Assembly: GCF_902859705.1 (NCBI RefSeq)
Contig: NZ_CADIJO010000001.1
Location: 186,001-250,000, forward strand
Origin: Achromobacter deleyi
Lineage (GTDB): Bacteria > Pseudomonadota > Gammaproteobacteria > Burkholderiales > Burkholderiaceae_B
Length of the DNA stretch: 64,000 bases
Direction of reading: 5' to 3'
Below the pieces are notes generated by a model that searched no databases, was not told the DNA's origin, and saw nothing but the letters and a program-made list of their open reading frames with translations. How positions within the stretch are numbered: position 1 is the stretch's first letter; the number at the start of each line of letters is the position of its first letter. A program made the position numbers and the translations under genes. Positions 24,829 to 33,314 of the stretch are shown piece by piece.

Positions 24829-27800
24829 TCAGGCTCCTCGTACGGCCGTGTCGCCGGCATTGGCGCCGGGCGGCACGCCTTCGGGTTCTTCGCGCTCGTC
24901 GTGGCGCACGCGGAACCAGGCCGCGTACAGGGCGGGCAGGAAGAACAGCGTCAGCACGGTGGCGCTGGTGATGCCGCCCATCAGGGCGGTGGCCATGGGG
25001 CCGAAGAAGTTGCTGCGCAACAGCGGAATCAGCGCCAGCACGGCGGCTGCGGCGGTCAGGGTGATGGGGCGGAAACGCCGCACCGTGGCCCCGACGATCG
25101 CGTCCACCCGCTTGTGGCCGGCGCGGATGTCCTGCTCGATCTGGTCCACCAGGATCACCGAGTTGCGCATGATGATGCCGAACATCGCGATCACCCCCAG
25201 CATCGCTACGAAGCCGAAGGGCTTGCCGAACAGCAGCAGCGCGGCCACGACGCCGATCAGGCCCAGCGGCGCGGTCAACACCACCATCAGCACCCGGGCG
25301 AAGCTTTGCAACTGCACCATCAGCAGAGTCAGCACCGCCACGACCATGATCGGCATCTGCGCATTGATGGACGACTGGCCCTTGCCGCTTTCCTCGACCG
25401 GGCCGCCGACCTCGATGCGATAGCCCACGGGCAGCTCGGCCCGCAACGCGTTCAGCTTCTTGTCGATGGCGTGGGTCACGTCGATGCCCTGGGCGCCGCT
25501 CTTGACGTCGGCCTGCACGGTGATGGTGGGCTGGCGGTCACGTTCCCAGATCACGCCGTATTCCAGGCCGTAGCGCACGTGGCCCAGGCTGCCCAGCGGT
25601 ACCGGGCCGTTGGGCGTGGGCATGGCCAGGGTGGCCAGGCGGGCGGGGTCGATGCGTTCGTCGTTGGGGGCGCGCAGGCTCACGTTGATGAGTTTGTCGC
25701 GTTCGCGGTATTGCGTCACGGTGTAGCCCGACAGCGTCATGGCCAGGAAGCTGGAAATGTCGTTGGACGTGACACCGACCTCGCGCGCCTTCTGCTGGTC
25801 GATGTCAAAGCGCACCGAGCGTTCCGACGGCTCGTCCCAGTCGAACTGCGTGTTGACCGAGCGGCTGTCGGCGCGGACCTCGGCGGCCACTTTCTCGGCC
25901 ACCTGGCGCACGTCGGCAATCTTGTCGCCGCTGACGCGGAACTGCACCTGAAAGCCCACGGGCGGGCCGTTTTCCAGTCGCGACAGGCGGCTGCGGATCG
26001 CCGGGAACTGTTCATGCAGCATGGGTTCCAGCCAGCGGGCCAGTTTTTCGCGGTCCTCCACCGAGTTCGCGGTGATGACGACCTGGGCGAAATTGGGCGT
26101 GGCCAGTTGCTGGTCCAGCGGCAGGTAGAAGCGCGGCGCGCCGGTGCCCACGAAACTGACCGAATGGGCGATCTCGGGGCGGCCTTCCAGCGCCTTTTCC
26201 AGCCGTTCCACCTGGCGCAGCGTGGCGGCGAACGACGCGCCTTCCTGCAGCCGCACGTCCACCAGCAGCTCGGTGCGGTCCGAACTGGGGAAGAACTGCT
26301 GCGGCACCAGGCTGAAGCCGGCCATCGACACGACGAAGATCACGATGGTGGCCAGCAGCACGCGCCAGCGGCGGTCCACGCACCACGCCACCCAGCCGCG
26401 CAGGCGCTGGTAGAAGCGGGTGTTGTAGATGTCGTGCTCGTGGTCATCGGGCAGGTGGGCCTCGCGCTTGCGTTCGGGCAGCATGCGGTAGCCCAGCAGC
26501 GGAATCAGCACCACGGCCGCGAACCAGGACGTGATCAGCGCAATCGCCGACACCTGGAAGATGGAGCGGGTGTATTCGCCGGTGCTGGACTTGGCCAGCG
26601 CGATCGGCAGAAAGCCCGCCACCGTCACCAGCGTGCCGGTCAGCATCGGGAAGGCGGTGCTGGTGTAGGCATAGGCGGCCGCGCGTGCGCGGCTCCAGCC
26701 CTGTTCCAGCTTCACCGCCATCATCTCGACCGCGATGATGGCGTCGTCCACCAGCAGGCCCAGCGCCAGCACCAGCGTGCCCAGCGACACCTTGTGCAGG
26801 CCGATGCCGAACATGTCCATGAACAGCGCCGTGATGGCCAGCACCACGGGGATGGAGATCACCACCACCATGCCGGTGCGCAGGCCCAGCGACACCAGGC
26901 TGACGATCAGCACGATGGCCACGGCCTCGGCCACCGAACGCAGGAATTCGTCCACCGAGAACGACACCGCCTTGGGCATGCTCGACACTTCGGTCAGCGT
27001 CAGGCCGGCGGGCAGCCGCGCCTTGAGTTCGCTGAACTTGGCGTCCAGCGCGCGGCCCAGGTGCACCACGTCCTGGCCCGGCTGCATCGTGATGCCGATG
27101 CCCAGCACCGGCTGGCCGCCGGTGCGCATCTGCTCGGCCGGCGGGTCGTCGTAGCCGCGGTGGATGGTGGCGATGTCGCCCAGCCGGATCGACTTGCCAT
27201 TCACGCGGATCAGCGTTTCGGCCAGGGCGCGGGTATCGCTGAACTGGCCGCTGGGCCGCACGAAGATGCGGTCGTCGGCAGTCGTGAGCGTGCCGGCGCT
27301 GGCCACCGCGTTCTGGTTGTTGATGGCCTCGGCGATCTGCTGCGGCGACACGCCCAGGCGCGTCAGCTGCGTGTTGCTGATTTCTATGTAGACGTGTTCG
27401 GGCTGGTCGCCGAAGTAATCCACCTTGGCCACGCCGGGCACGCGCAGCAGCACCGTGCGCAGGTTGTCGGCGTAGTCGCGCAGCTGGGCCGGCGAAAAGC
27501 CGTCGCCCGCCAGGGTGTAGATGTTGGTGTAGACGTCGCCGAATTCATCATTGAAGAACGGGCCCTGCACGCCTTGCGGCAGGGTCGCGCCGATGTCGCC
27601 GACCTTCTTGCGCACCTGGTACCACTCGTTGGCCACCTCGCTGGCCGGCGCCGAGTCCTTCATGGTGAAGAAGATCAGCGATTCGCCCGGGCGCGAGTAG
27701 CTGCGCATGAAGTCGGTGGACGGCGTTTCCTGCAGCTTCTTGGCGATGCGGTCGGTGACCTGTTCCTGCACCTGCTGCGCGGTGGCGCCGGGCCACAGGG

Positions 27801-27999
27801 TCTTGATGACCATCACGCGGAACGTGAAGGGCGGGTCTTCGGACTGCGCCAGCCGTGAATACGACAGCACGCCGAACAGCGTCACCAGTGTGATGATGAA
27901 GATCACCAGCGGCTGGTGCCGCAGGGCCCAGGCCGACAGGTTGAACTTGCCTTCTTCGTGGCGGTGCGCGTCGGGATGTTCGGGAACCGGCGCGCTCAT
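24829..27999 (-). CDS. RND efflux transporter, inner membrane pump (pump 1)
   Basis: A 1056-residue RND permease with the usual 12-segment, two-lobe layout: a first membrane helix near residues 32-50, a large periplasmic loop, a helix 2-6 block, and a second half starting near residue 540. The proton-relay Asp pair is present in LGLLVDDAIIAVEMM. The TM10 region reads MFGIIMRNSVILVD, with Arg where AcrB-type pumps have the relay Lys (AKNA), so it belongs to a separate RND clade. A basic and acidic C-terminal tail follows. The start at 27999 overlaps the adaptor stop by ATGA. The operon order is adaptor, pump, channel, with a divergent TetR gene. Exported substrates are unknown. Confidence 0.92.
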   Translation of the reverse strand: MSAPVPEHPDAHRHEEGKFNLSAWALRHQPLVIFIITLVTLFGVLSYSRLAQSEDPPFTFRVMVIKTLWPGATAQQVQEQVTDRIAKKLQETPSTDFMRSYSRPGESLIFFTMKDSAPASEVANEWYQVRKKVGDIGATLPQGVQGPFFNDEFGDVYTNIYTLAGDGFSPAQLRDYADNLRTVLLRVPGVAKVDYFGDQPEHVYIEISNTQLTRLGVSPQQIAEAINNQNAVASAGTLTTADDRIFVRPSGQFSDTRALAETLIRVNGKSIRLGDIATIHRGYDDPPAEQMRTGGQPVLGIGITMQPGQDVVHLGRALDAKFSELKARLPAGLTLTEVSSMPKAVSFSVDEFLRSVAEAVAIVLIVSLVSLGLRTGMVVVISIPVVLAITALFMDMFGIGLHKVSLGTLVLALGLLVDDAIIAVEMMAVKLEQGWSRARAAAYAYTSTAFPMLTGTLVTVAGFLPIALAKSSTGEYTRSIFQVSAIALITSWFAAVVLIPLLGYRMLPERKREAHLPDDHEHDIYNTRFYQRLRGWVAWCVDRRWRVLLATIVIFVVSMAGFSLVPQQFFPSSDRTELLVDVRLQEGASFAATLRQVERLEKALEGRPEIAHSVSFVGTGAPRFYLPLDQQLATPNFAQVVITANSVEDREKLARWLEPMLHEQFPAIRSRLSRLENGPPVGFQVQFRVSGDKIADVRQVAEKVAAEVRADSRSVNTQFDWDEPSERSVRFDIDQQKAREVGVTSNDISSFLAMTLSGYTVTQYRERDKLINVSLRAPNDERIDPARLATLAMPTPNGPVPLGSLGHVRYGLEYGVIWERDRQPTITVQADVKSGAQGIDVTHAIDKKLNALRAELPVGYRIEVGGPVEESGKGQSSINAQMPIMVVAVLTLLMVQLQSFARVLMVVLTAPLGLIGVVAALLLFGKPFGFVAMLGVIAMFGIIMRNSVILVDQIEQDIRAGHKRVDAIVGATVRRFRPITLTAAAAVLALIPLLRSNFFGPMATALMGGITSATVLTLFFLPALYAAWFRVRHDEREEPEGVPPGANAGDTAVRGA

Positions 28000-29102
28000 G
28001 ATGCGAAGTCCTCGGGGTGCAGCGGCGGCACCGCGCGGACTTTCTCGCCGGCCGACACGGCGTGCACGCCTTGCCAGACCACCCGTTCGCCGGCCTGCAC
28101 GCCCTGCGACAGCGTGACGGTGCGCGCGTCGTAGCGCAGCACCTGCACGCGGCGCAGTTCCAGCGTGTCTTGCTGCGGCTTGACCACCCACACGGCGGGT
28201 TCGGTGCCGTCATGGAACAACGCGGTGGCCGGCACGGTGTAGGTGACGGCGCCGTTGGCCTGGCGATTGTCGAAGCTGATGTTGGCCGTCATGCCCAGCC
28301 GCACTTCGGGCGGGGGCGATTCCAGGGTCAGCTTGGCGCGGTAGGTGCGGCTTTGCGGGTCGGCCGCCGGCGCGATCTCGCGCAGCACGGCATTGAAGGT
28401 CTTGCCGGGCAGCGGCGCCAGCGTGACGGTGGCGCGCTGGCCGATGGCCAGGCCCGCCAGCACGCTTTCGGGCACGTCGCACAGGGCGTCGACATCGCCG
28501 GACCAGGCCAGGTTGTAGACCGCCTGGCCGGCGGAGACGTTCTGGCCGGTGTCGGCCTGTTCGGCGGTGATGACGCCGGCATGGTCGGCGGCCAGGGTGG
28601 TGTATTTGAGCTGGTCGGCCGACAGGGCGGCCTGCTGCGCCGCCTGGTCGCGCTGCGCCAGCGCCGAGGCGTAGGCGTTGCGGGTCTGTTCCAGCTGGTT
28701 GGCGGCGATCAGGTTTTCCTTGGCCTGGGCGCGGTCGCGGTCCAGCTGCTGCTTGGCGTAGTCCAGCTGGTGCTGGGCGGCCGACAGCTGGGCGCGGGCG
28801 CTGGCGGCATTCTTGGTGGCGTCGGCCGGGTCCAGCTTGGCCACCACCTGGCCGGGCTTGACCGTGTCGCCCAGGCGCACCAGGCGCTCGACGATCTTGC
28901 CGCCCACGCGGAACGACAGCGGCGTGCTGTAGCGCGCCTGCACTTCGCCGGGCAGGGTCCAGGCGGGCAGGGCGGCGTCGGCCTTGGCGGGCATGGCCAC
29001 GACCGGGCGCGGTGCGGGCGCCTCGGGTTCTTTGCTGCCGCAGCCGGCCAGGGCCAGTGCCAGAGTCAGCGCGGCAAGCGCGCCAGGAACAGGGAAATTC
29101 AC
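27996..29102 (-). CDS. RND efflux periplasmic adaptor lipoprotein (pump 1)
   Basis: A 368-residue membrane-fusion protein. The lipoprotein signal LALALAGC gives Cys21. The first lipoyl half (VGGKIVERLVRLGDTVKPGQ, about residues 67-86) is followed by a helical hairpin rich in Ala and Gln (about 95-170), the second lipoyl half, the beta-barrel domain and the membrane-proximal domain. It bridges the pump and the outer-membrane channel encoded downstream. It is the first gene of the operon and faces the TetR gene across 160 bases containing a palindrome. The length and domain order are standard. Confidence 0.9.
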   Translation of the reverse strand: MNFPVPGALAALTLALALAGCGSKEPEAPAPRPVVAMPAKADAALPAWTLPGEVQARYSTPLSFRVGGKIVERLVRLGDTVKPGQVVAKLDPADATKNAASARAQLSAAQHQLDYAKQQLDRDRAQAKENLIAANQLEQTRNAYASALAQRDQAAQQAALSADQLKYTTLAADHAGVITAEQADTGQNVSAGQAVYNLAWSGDVDALCDVPESVLAGLAIGQRATVTLAPLPGKTFNAVLREIAPAADPQSRTYRAKLTLESPPPEVRLGMTANISFDNRQANGAVTYTVPATALFHDGTEPAVWVVKPQQDTLELRRVQVLRYDARTVTLSQGVQAGERVVWQGVHAVSAGEKVRAVPPLHPEDFAS

Positions 29103-29208
29103 GAAACACCTCGCGACGCGGGCAGTAAGAGAGACGGGTGCGAGGCGGCCTTTACAGGCAGGCGAGACGCGCTGGCAATCCGATACGGCATGGATTCTAA
29201 TGCAGCAA

Positions 29209-29222
29209 TGTATTCAAATACA
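29209..29222. promoter_or_regulatory. candidate TetR operator for pump 1
   Basis: TGTATT-CA-AATACA, a 6-bp inverted repeat with a 2-base centre, lies 41 bases before the TetR start in the divergent promoter region. Placement and symmetry fit a TetR-family operator; the assignment is by position only. Confidence 0.45.
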
Positions 29223-29262
29223 AGGGTGAATCTGAAATGCGTGGCGGTGCTAGAATCGCCCC

Positions 29263-29886
29263 ATGTCAAAAGTCCGCCTTACCCGAGAGCAAAGCCGCGA
29301 CCAGACGCGCCAGCGCCTGTTCGATGCCGCGCAATCGATCTTCCTGTCCAAGGGTTTCGTCGCCGCCAGCGTCGAAGACATCGCCGAGCTCGCCGGTTAC
29401 ACGCGCGGCGCGTTCTATTCCAATTTCGCAAGCAAATCCGACCTGTTCCTGCAACTGCTCAAGCGCGACCACGACAACGTCATGGCCGACATGCGCGCCA
29501 TCTTCGATGCCGGCGAAACCCGCGAGCAGATGGAAGCCAGCGTGCTGCACTACTACAGCACCCATTTCCGCGACAACGAATGCTTCCTGCTCTGGATGGA
29601 AGGCAAGCTGCAGGCCGCCCGCGACCCGGAATTCCGGGTCGGCTTCACCGCCTGTCTGCGTGAATTGCGCCAAGCCACCACCGAATACGTCAGCCAGTTT
29701 TCCGAGCGGGTCGGCACGCCGTTGCCCATGCCCGCACGCGAACTGGCCATCGGCCTGCTGGCGCTGTCCGACGGCATGCACTTCAGCTTCGCCTTCGACC
29801 CGCAGGGCGTCACGGCCGAGACCACCGAATCGGTGCTGGCCGGATTCTTTCGCCGCGTCGTGTTCGGCGAGCACGGCCCGGATTAA
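29263..29886 (+). CDS. TetR family repressor, AcrR-like (pump 1)
   Basis: A 207-residue TetR/AcrR regulator. The N-terminal helix-turn-helix is clear (RQRLFDAAQSIFLSKGFVAA, then EDIAELAGYTRGAFYSNFAS, about residues 17-60), followed by the all-helical ligand-binding domain. It is divergent from the adaptor-pump-channel operon, the classical layout for a repressor released by a pump substrate. The ATG at 29263 is the start that places the DNA-binding domain at the usual distance from the N-terminus. A 124-base gap separates it from the BCCT transporter gene, which is probably transcribed separately. Confidence 0.9.
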   Translation: MSKVRLTREQSRDQTRQRLFDAAQSIFLSKGFVAASVEDIAELAGYTRGAFYSNFASKSDLFLQLLKRDHDNVMADMRAIFDAGETREQMEASVLHYYSTHFRDNECFLLWMEGKLQAARDPEFRVGFTACLRELRQATTEYVSQFSERVGTPLPMPARELAIGLLALSDGMHFSFAFDPQGVTAETTESVLAGFFRRVVFGEHGPD

Positions 29887-30010
29887 AGGCAGGACGCCCG
29901 CCGGTTTGTCAGGCGGGCGCGCGGCATGATAGTAATAACGGCGGCGCGCCGGCTGGACTGAGGGGGCCAGCGCCGCAGCCTCGCATCCCTCGGGCGAAAG
30001 GAGCAGCAGC

Positions 30011-31981
30011 ATGTCTTCAGAAACCCGACCATCCACGATCAACCGGCCGGTATTCTTCTCGGCTGCGTTGTTCACCCTGCTGCTGGTGGGCTTTGCCATC
30101 ACGGCGCCCAAGACCGCGCAGAACCTGTTCGAATCGATCCAGCGCTGGATCCTGGGCAACGCCAGCTGGTTCTACATCCTGGTGGTCGCCATCATCCTGC
30201 TGTCGGTGGCCTTCCTGGCCATCAGCCGCTACGGCGACATCAAGCTGGGGCCCGACCACAGCGAGCCCGACTACCGCAATTTCACCTGGTTCGCCATGCT
30301 GTTCTCGGCCGGCATGGGCATCGGGCTGATGTTCTTCGGCGTGGCCGAACCGGTCATGCACTTCATGTCGCCGCCGGTGGGCGAGGGCGCCACCGCCGCC
30401 GCGGCGCGCGAAGCCATGAAGATCACGTTCTTCCACTGGGGCCTGCACGCCTGGGCCATCTACGCGGTGGTGGCATTGACGCTGGCGTTCTTCAGCTTTC
30501 GCCACGGCCTGCCGCTGACCCTGCGTTCGGCGCTGTACCCGCTGATCGGCAACCGCATCCACGGCCCCATCGGCCATGCGGTCGACGTTTTTGCCATCAT
30601 CGGCACCGTGCTGGGGGTGGCGACGTCGCTGGGGCTGGGCGTGGCCCAGATGAACAGCGGCCTGAACCACCTGTTCGGCATTCCGGTGGGCGTGATTCCG
30701 CAGATCATCCTGATCGTCATCACCTGCGGCCTGGCGACGCTGTCCGTGGCTAGCGGCCTGGACAAGGGCATCCGCATTCTGTCCGAAGCCAATATGGTGC
30801 TGGCGGTGATCCTGCTGCTGTTCGTGCTGGTGGCCGGCCCTACCGTGTTCCTGCTGCAGACCTTCGTGCAGAACACTGGCGCCTACCTGTCCGACATCGT
30901 CAACAAGACCTTCAACCTGTACGCCTATGAGCCGTCCGACTGGATCGGCGGCTGGACGCTGTTCTATTGGGGCTGGTGGATCGCGTGGTCGCCGTTCGTG
31001 GGCCTGTTCATCGCGCGCATCTCGCGCGGCCGCACCATCCGCGAATTCGTCAGCGGCGTGCTGCTGGTGCCGGCCGGGTTCACCTTGTTCTGGATGACGG
31101 TGTTCGGCGACACCGCCATTCACTTCATCCTGGTCGACGGGGTCAAGGGCTTCGCCGAAACGGTCAAGGACGACAACGCCCTGGCGCTGTTCGCCTTCTT
31201 CGAATTGCTGCCCTTCAGCAGCATCATGTCGATTTTCGCCATCGCCATGGTGGCCGTGTTCTTCGTCACCTCAGCCGACTCCGGAGCGCTGGTGGTGGAC
31301 CTGCTGGCCTCCGGCGGCGCCGACCGCACGCCGGTGTGGCAGCGCATCTTCTGGTCGCTGTCGATGGGCGCGGTGGCCATCGCGCTGCTGCTGGCCGACG
31401 GCCTGACGGCATTGCAGACGGCCACCATCGCCAGCGCGCTGCCGTTCTCGATCATCCTGCTGCTGTCGCTGTGGGGCCTGTTCAAGGCGCTGAAGCTGGA
31501 CGCCACCAAGCGCGGCATCCGCTACCAGTCGCTGACCCTGTCGCGGCCGACGCGCGGCGGCCAGTCGTGGGAACGCCGGCTGCGCAACATGGTGATGATG
31601 CCGCGCCGGGCCCACGTGGTGCGCTTCGTGTCCGACGTGGTCACGCCCGCGCTGGAAGACGTGGCCGACGAATTGCGCAAGCAGGGCTACGACGTCGTGG
31701 TCAAGGAAGACGCCGACGAGGGCAGCGCCGTGCTGGAGGTGAATCACGGCGAGCACCTGGACTTCTTCTATTCCGTGCAGCCGCGGGCCTTCGTGCGCCC
31801 CAGCCTGACGCCCGAAGAGGCGGCCGACGAAGAAGAACGCAAGTATTTCCGCGCCGAAGTGCATCTGCGCGAAGGCGGGCAGGACTACGACATCATGGGC
31901 TGGAGCCGCGACGCGGTCATCGGCGACATCCTGGACCAGTACGAACGCCACCGCCATTACCTGCATATGGTGCGCACTTAG
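30011..31981 (+). CDS. BCCT family transporter (choline/betaine/carnitine, BetT-like)
   Basis: A 656-residue betaine-carnitine-choline transporter with 12 membrane segments between about residues 15 and 500. The signature tryptophan-rich segment reads YWGWWIAWSPFVGLFIARIS (about residues 319-338), and the early GMGIGLMFFGVAEP motif marks the substrate-binding unwound helix. A soluble C-terminal domain of about 150 residues follows (RRAHVVRFVSDVVTPALEDV onward), as in E. coli BetT, where the tail senses osmolarity. The likely role is uptake of choline or a related osmoprotectant driven by the proton or sodium gradient. AAAGGAG lies just upstream. It is a single-gene unit ended by a strong terminator. 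Confidence 0.9.
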   Translation: MSSETRPSTINRPVFFSAALFTLLLVGFAITAPKTAQNLFESIQRWILGNASWFYILVVAIILLSVAFLAISRYGDIKLGPDHSEPDYRNFTWFAMLFSAGMGIGLMFFGVAEPVMHFMSPPVGEGATAAAAREAMKITFFHWGLHAWAIYAVVALTLAFFSFRHGLPLTLRSALYPLIGNRIHGPIGHAVDVFAIIGTVLGVATSLGLGVAQMNSGLNHLFGIPVGVIPQIILIVITCGLATLSVASGLDKGIRILSEANMVLAVILLLFVLVAGPTVFLLQTFVQNTGAYLSDIVNKTFNLYAYEPSDWIGGWTLFYWGWWIAWSPFVGLFIARISRGRTIREFVSGVLLVPAGFTLFWMTVFGDTAIHFILVDGVKGFAETVKDDNALALFAFFELLPFSSIMSIFAIAMVAVFFVTSADSGALVVDLLASGGADRTPVWQRIFWSLSMGAVAIALLLADGLTALQTATIASALPFSIILLLSLWGLFKALKLDATKRGIRYQSLTLSRPTRGGQSWERRLRNMVMMPRRAHVVRFVSDVVTPALEDVADELRKQGYDVVVKEDADEGSAVLEVNHGEHLDFFYSVQPRAFVRPSLTPEEAADEEERKYFRAEVHLREGGQDYDIMGWSRDAVIGDILDQYERHRHYLHMVRT

Positions 31982-32031
31982 GCGCCCGGCCGGTCCCGTA
32001 CCGGCCCGGCTGTCTTTGCCCGAATCGCCCC

Positions 32032-32062
32032 GCCGCCGGCCCCGTGCCGGCGGCTTTTTTTT
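32032..32062 (+). terminator. rho-independent terminator of the BCCT gene
   Basis: A perfect 9-bp stem, GCCGCCGGC with GCCGGCGGC, has a 5-base loop and is followed by eight T residues. It lies 51 bases beyond the stop codon. Confidence 0.92.
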
Positions 32063-32069
32063 CGCCGAT

Positions 32070-32155
32070 AGGATTTATCAATCCTCAACATTACTTTAGG
32101 TATTTTGACTTCCTTCGGGATTTCGCGGATTATCCAAGCCATTCCTTTGATAAAT
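32070..32155. promoter_or_regulatory. inverted repeats upstream of pump 2
   Basis: AGGATT-TATC-AATCCT (32070-32085) is a perfect 6-bp inverted repeat. Overlapping it, ATTTATCAA (32073-32081) is mirrored by TTGATAAAT at 32147-32155, shortly before the adaptor start at 32168. These may be regulator-binding sites; no regulator gene is adjacent to this end of the operon. Confidence 0.35.
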
Positions 32156-32167
32156 AGCGAGCGAATC

Positions 32168-33298
32168 ATGAAGGCAACATCTGGCGCATGGGCGGCCGGC
32201 ATCCTGGTCGTGGCGGTAGTGGCGGGCGGCGGCCTGTATTGGAAGTTCGGCGGGTCGTCGCACAAGGGCGGCTGGGCCATGGCGCCGGCCAAGGTCGCGG
32301 TGGCCCCTGCGGTGCAGGCGGACTTCCCCGTGGCGCTGTCGGGCATTGCCTCGCTGGAGGCCACCCGCCAGGTGCTGGTGCCCGCCGAAGTGGACGGCCG
32401 GGTGGCGCAGATCCTGTTCACCGCGGGCGACCGGGTCCGCGCCGGCCAACTGCTGGTGCAACTGAATGACGCGCCCGAACAGGGCGAACTGGCCCGGCTG
32501 CAGGCCCAGGCCAAGAACGCGCGGACCTTGCTGGACCGCACCCGCCGCCTGGTGCCGCTGCAGGCCGCCACCCGGGAACAGCTGGACCAGGCGCAGGCCG
32601 ACTACGACCAGGCCGCCGGGGACATCAAGCGCATCCAGGCGCTGATCGAGCAAAAACGCATCAAGGCGCCGTTCGACGGCGTGCTGGGGGTGCGCCGCGT
32701 GAACCTGGGCCAGTTCGCCCGCGCCGGCGACCCGCTGGTATCTCTGACCGACGCGGCCAGCGTCTACGCCAACATCACCTTGCCCGAGCAGGCCCTGGGC
32801 GCGCTGCGGGCCGGCCAGCCGGTGGCCGTGACGGTCGATGCCCATGCCGACCGTGTATTCGAGGGCACCGTCACGACCATCGAGCCGCAGGTCGATCCCG
32901 GCACGCGCACCGTGCGGGTGCAGGCCACCCTGGCCAACGCCGACGGCGCGCTGGCCGCCGGCATGTTCGCCCACGGCAAGGTCGTGCTGCCGCCGCGCCA
33001 GGGCGTGATCACCGTACCGGAAACCGCCGTCAGCTACAGCGCCTACGGCGATTCGGTCTATGTGGTGGTGCCGCCCAAGGCGGGCGAGGCCTCGGCCCCG
33101 CCGACCGTGACCCAGGCCTATGTGCAGACCGCCGAACGTACCCGCGGGCGGGTGGTGGTCACCCGGGGCCTTGCGCCCGGCGACCAGGTGGTGACGTCCG
33201 GCCAACTGCGCCTGCACAACGGCGCGGCCGTCGAGATCAGCGCCCAGGACACCGTGGCGCTGGATGCCGGCACCCAATCCGTGGCGCAAGCCCGGTGA
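32168..33298 (+). CDS. RND efflux periplasmic adaptor (pump 2)
   Basis: A 376-residue membrane-fusion protein with an uncleaved-type N-terminal anchor (AAGILVVAVVAGGGLYWKFG, residues 9-28) rather than a lipoprotein signal. The lipoyl half EVDGRVAQILFTAGDRVRAG (about residues 76-95), a short Gln-rich hairpin, the second lipoyl half and beta-barrel IKAPFDGVLGVRRVNLGQFA, and a membrane-proximal domain with GVITVPETAV follow. The hairpin is shorter than in AcrA, as in the MdtA-like adaptors. The start is ATG 32168; an upstream in-frame extension has no protein character. It is the first of three genes coding for a complete pump, 16 bases before the RND gene. Confidence 0.9.
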   Translation: MKATSGAWAAGILVVAVVAGGGLYWKFGGSSHKGGWAMAPAKVAVAPAVQADFPVALSGIASLEATRQVLVPAEVDGRVAQILFTAGDRVRAGQLLVQLNDAPEQGELARLQAQAKNARTLLDRTRRLVPLQAATREQLDQAQADYDQAAGDIKRIQALIEQKRIKAPFDGVLGVRRVNLGQFARAGDPLVSLTDAASVYANITLPEQALGALRAGQPVAVTVDAHADRVFEGTVTTIEPQVDPGTRTVRVQATLANADGALAAGMFAHGKVVLPPRQGVITVPETAVSYSAYGDSVYVVVPPKAGEASAPPTVTQAYVQTAERTRGRVVVTRGLAPGDQVVTSGQLRLHNGAAVEISAQDTVALDAGTQSVAQAR

Positions 33299-33314
33299 GC
33301 GCGCGGAGCCTGAC

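Noticed and set aside
24864..24873. TTGGCGCC-like half matches inside coding regions (for example in the pump 1 gene near 24.86 kb)
   Set aside because: Only part of the palindrome is present, and such strings arise easily from Ile/Val-Gly-Ala codons in GC-rich genes.
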